In this document: positions 62,672 through 64,000 of the stretch, piece after piece
How the letters are laid out: each line of letters opens with the position of its first letter
How positions within the stretch are numbered: position 1 is the stretch's first letter
From: Microbacterium azadirachtae
GTDB lineage: Bacteria > Actinomycetota > Actinomycetes > Actinomycetales > Microbacteriaceae
Assembly (NCBI RefSeq): GCF_000956505.1
Contig: NZ_JYIX01000031.1
Span: 102,585 to 166,584, forward strand
DNA length: 64,000 nt
Direction: 5' to 3'
Notes under the pieces: generated by a model
Told to the model about the DNA's origin: nothing
Databases searched by the model: none
What the model saw: only the letters and a program-made list of their open reading frames with translations
Position numbers and translations under genes: made by a program

Positions 62672-63460
62672 ATGCCGTTCACGCCGAGTCACGCGATCGT
62701 GGCGCTGCCCTTCGTCCGTACGCCGCTCGTGCCCGCCGCGATCGCGATCGGCGCGATGGCGCCTGATCTGCCGCTGTTCACGCGCGGGCTGATCGTCGAC
62801 TACTCGGTGACGCACGATCTGCGCTGGCTTCCGGTCACCGTGCTGCTGTCGCTCGCGCTGCTCCTCGTCTGGCGGACGGTCCTGCGGCCGGCCTGCCGAC
62901 TGCTCGCGCCGCGCTTCATCGGTGCGCGCCTTCCACAGGAGTGGGATCGGGGACCCCGTGCCGTGCTGCAGGAGACCTTCGGAACCGGGATGCGCGTGAT
63001 CCTCCTCGTGCTCGCTCTCGCCCTGGGCGTCGTGACGCACGTCGTCTGGGACGCGTTCACTCATGAGGGGAGGGCCGGCATCTCTCTGATCCCCGTGCTC
63101 GACGAGCAGTGGGGGCCGCTCCTCGGATACAAGTGGCTGCAGTACGGATCGGGGATCGGCGGCGTGATCGTTCTCGTGATCGCCGGTGCCCTCTGGCTTC
63201 GCGGCCGTACGCGAGGGCCGGTGGATCCGGCGCCGCTCGCGATCCGGGTGAGCTGGTGGCTGTCGCTCCCGGTGATGCTGGTCGTCGCCGTCGCACTCGG
63301 TTTCATCGCGTACGGACCGCTCACGGAGGAGTTCACCGTGCAGCACCTCGCGTACCGGACGCTGCCTCTCGCGTGCGGAGTCTGGGGAGTCCTGACCCTC
63401 GCCGTGATCCTGGTGATGCGGGCCGTCCGCGCACGACGGGCGGCACCGTCGGGCGCGTGA
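62672..63460 (+). CDS. DUF4184 family membrane protein
   Basis: 262-residue membrane protein beginning MPFTPSHAIVALPF, the DUF4184 signature, with about six helices and His in THVVWDAFTHEGR that recalls metal-dependent membrane hydrolases. Function unknown. The ATG at 62672 is preceded by TCGGACC, not a good ribosome site; upstream codons are the repeat element, so longer starts are unlikely. Confidence 0.83.
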   Translation: MPFTPSHAIVALPFVRTPLVPAAIAIGAMAPDLPLFTRGLIVDYSVTHDLRWLPVTVLLSLALLLVWRTVLRPACRLLAPRFIGARLPQEWDRGPRAVLQETFGTGMRVILLVLALALGVVTHVVWDAFTHEGRAGISLIPVLDEQWGPLLGYKWLQYGSGIGGVIVLVIAGALWLRGRTRGPVDPAPLAIRVSWWLSLPVMLVVAVALGFIAYGPLTEEFTVQHLAYRTLPLACGVWGVLTLAVILVMRAVRARRAAPSGA

Positions 63461-63516
63461 ATCCGCGGTGAACGGCCGCGGAACGGCGCGCGACACGCCC
63501 GAGCGGGAGCCCCGAT

Positions 63517-63545
63517 TTGCCGGACCCTCGGGATCCACGTAAGTT
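63517..63545 (+). promoter_or_regulatory. rRNA operon promoter P1
   Basis: TTGCCG (63517-63522) and TAAGTT (63540-63545), spacing 17 bp, with the same CGATTTG lead-in as the two promoters downstream. Confidence 0.6.
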
Positions 63546-63715
63546 ATTACCTGTTCGCCCCAAGCGGTAGAGCGAAGGGCCGGAAGGCCTGACTCCCCAA
63601 GCGACGAACACCACCCACCTTCTTCTTCGGAAGTCGGTTCCTCTTCGCAGGTTCTCCCTGCGGCGGGGTCAAGCGCGTGCGCTTGAGAGGGTGACCGTCC
63701 GCCAGGAACGTCGAT
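63546..63715 (+). other. Structured transcribed region between rRNA promoters
   Basis: Contains TGTTCG...CGAACA (63552-63557/63605-63610), CGCAGG-TTCTC-CCTGCG (63646-63662) and CAAGCGC-GT-GCGCTTG (63670-63685). No reading frame. Probably a long structured leader made from P1. Confidence 0.4.
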
Positions 63716-63743
63716 TTGACAAGCTGGCCGGGAGGGATAAGCT
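63716..63743 (+). promoter_or_regulatory. rRNA operon promoter P2
   Basis: TTGACA (63716-63721), TAAGCT (63738-63743), spacing 16 bp, followed by AGAGAAGTTGCC as in P3. Confidence 0.75.
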
Positions 63744-63803
63744 AGAGAAGTTGCCTCGGAAACGAGATAACGGATCCGGTTCTGAACCTCACGGCGTGTC
63801 GAT

Positions 63804-63831
63804 TTGACAGCCGGAGCGAGACGGATAAGAT
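63804..63831 (+). promoter_or_regulatory. rRNA operon promoter P3
   Basis: TTGACA (63804-63809), TAAGAT (63826-63831), spacing 16 bp; the TSS would be near 63838. Strongest match of the three. Confidence 0.8.
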
Positions 63832-63837
63832 AGAGAA

Positions 63838-64000
63838 GTTGCCCTGAAGGGAAGGCCGAGAGGCCGGAACGCAGGAGCATCCGATCCTTGAGAACTCAAC
63901 AGCGTGCACTTGTCAAATGCCAATTTATTCCTCGTCCAGCTTTCGGGCTGGTTGAGAAATTCCTTTGGATCAAAGACCAACTCCTTTTGGGGGTTGGCAT
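63838..64000 (+). other. rRNA leader (start of a 16S rRNA operon)
   Basis: After P3 the sequence has CCTTGAGAACTCAACAGCGTG, an actinobacterial 16S-leader motif, then AT-rich spacer and hairpins CCAGC-TTTCG-GGCTGG and CCAAC...GTTGG. The 16S gene would begin after the window edge. Confidence 0.7.

Noticed and set aside
61085..63880. 931-codon minus-strand frame across tyrS and the DUF4184 gene
   Set aside because: It mirrors two well-supported plus-strand genes and the rRNA promoter region, and has no recognisable domain.
63900..64000. 16S rRNA gene
   Set aside because: Only leader sequence is present; the conserved 5' end of 16S rRNA is not reached before the window ends.

Overview
The window looks like chromosomal DNA of a high-GC Gram-positive actinobacterium, most likely Microbacteriaceae and probably Microbacterium or a close relative. 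This is inferred from the strongly GC-biased codons, the DUF222/HNH (13E12-type) endonuclease, the MprF-like protein with an N-terminal membrane module, the LAATG sortase signal, the pntA-pntB layout and the rRNA leader at the right edge. I saw no phage, plasmid, transposase or CRISPR array.

Layout. 1-6.8 kb: the 3' end of a histidine kinase running into a convergent, overlapping NarL-type regulator; a secreted protein with an aerolysin-like look; an HNH endonuclease; and a membrane protein/kinase/regulator operon with overlapping starts. 7-21.4 kb: housekeeping and envelope genes. These are a serine-hydrolase homologue that has lost its catalytic Ser and Lys, CorA, a YeiH-type exporter with its divergent LysR regulator, a cation/proton antiporter, an esterase/MprF-like pair, glycyl-tRNA synthetase, an SGNH lipoprotein, a TRIC-type channel, an odd tRNA-Gly-like gene and a Tat-dependent polysaccharide deacetylase. 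21.5-30 kb: transhydrogenase pntAB, AidB-like dehydrogenase, GNAT, cyclase, small proteins, a TetR remnant, a Tat-secreted protein and a normal tRNA-Gly(CCC). 30-35 kb: an amine-utilisation module of FAD oxidase, APC permease, aldehyde dehydrogenase and Lrp regulator. 35-42 kb: a small lipoprotein, a large M6 metalloprotease anchored by a LAATG signal, and the Kup potassium transporter.

41.9-54 kb is the most interesting block. RidA and an IclR regulator face an operon of DSD1-type PLP ammonia lyase, D-aminoacylase-like amidohydrolase and KDPG aldolase. Next come a cytoplasmic GH20 hexosaminidase, a divergent LacI regulator and a complete sugar ABC transporter (ChvE/MmsA/MmsB type). Together these match the steps expected for using an N-acetylated amino-sugar acid such as N-acetylglucosaminate, the product of oxidative chitin breakdown: transport, hydrolysis, deacetylation, deamination and aldol cleavage. 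A 2-keto-3-deoxygluconate kinase is the missing step here.

54-64 kb: a YcxB-like protein, a second APC permease, unknown membrane proteins, a copper operon (YcnI, CopC), tyrS, a DUF4184 protein, and three tandem rRNA-type promoters with a leader. The 16S gene itself starts beyond the window.

Between genes lie several families of palindromic repeats: a CCCCCTCG/CGAGGGGG element in four copies, a GAGATGGA/TCCATCTC pair, a CTTCGTCTCG/CGAGACGAAG family and a perfect 32-bp inverted repeat. The hexamer GGATCC is also far more frequent than composition predicts, in all coding frames.
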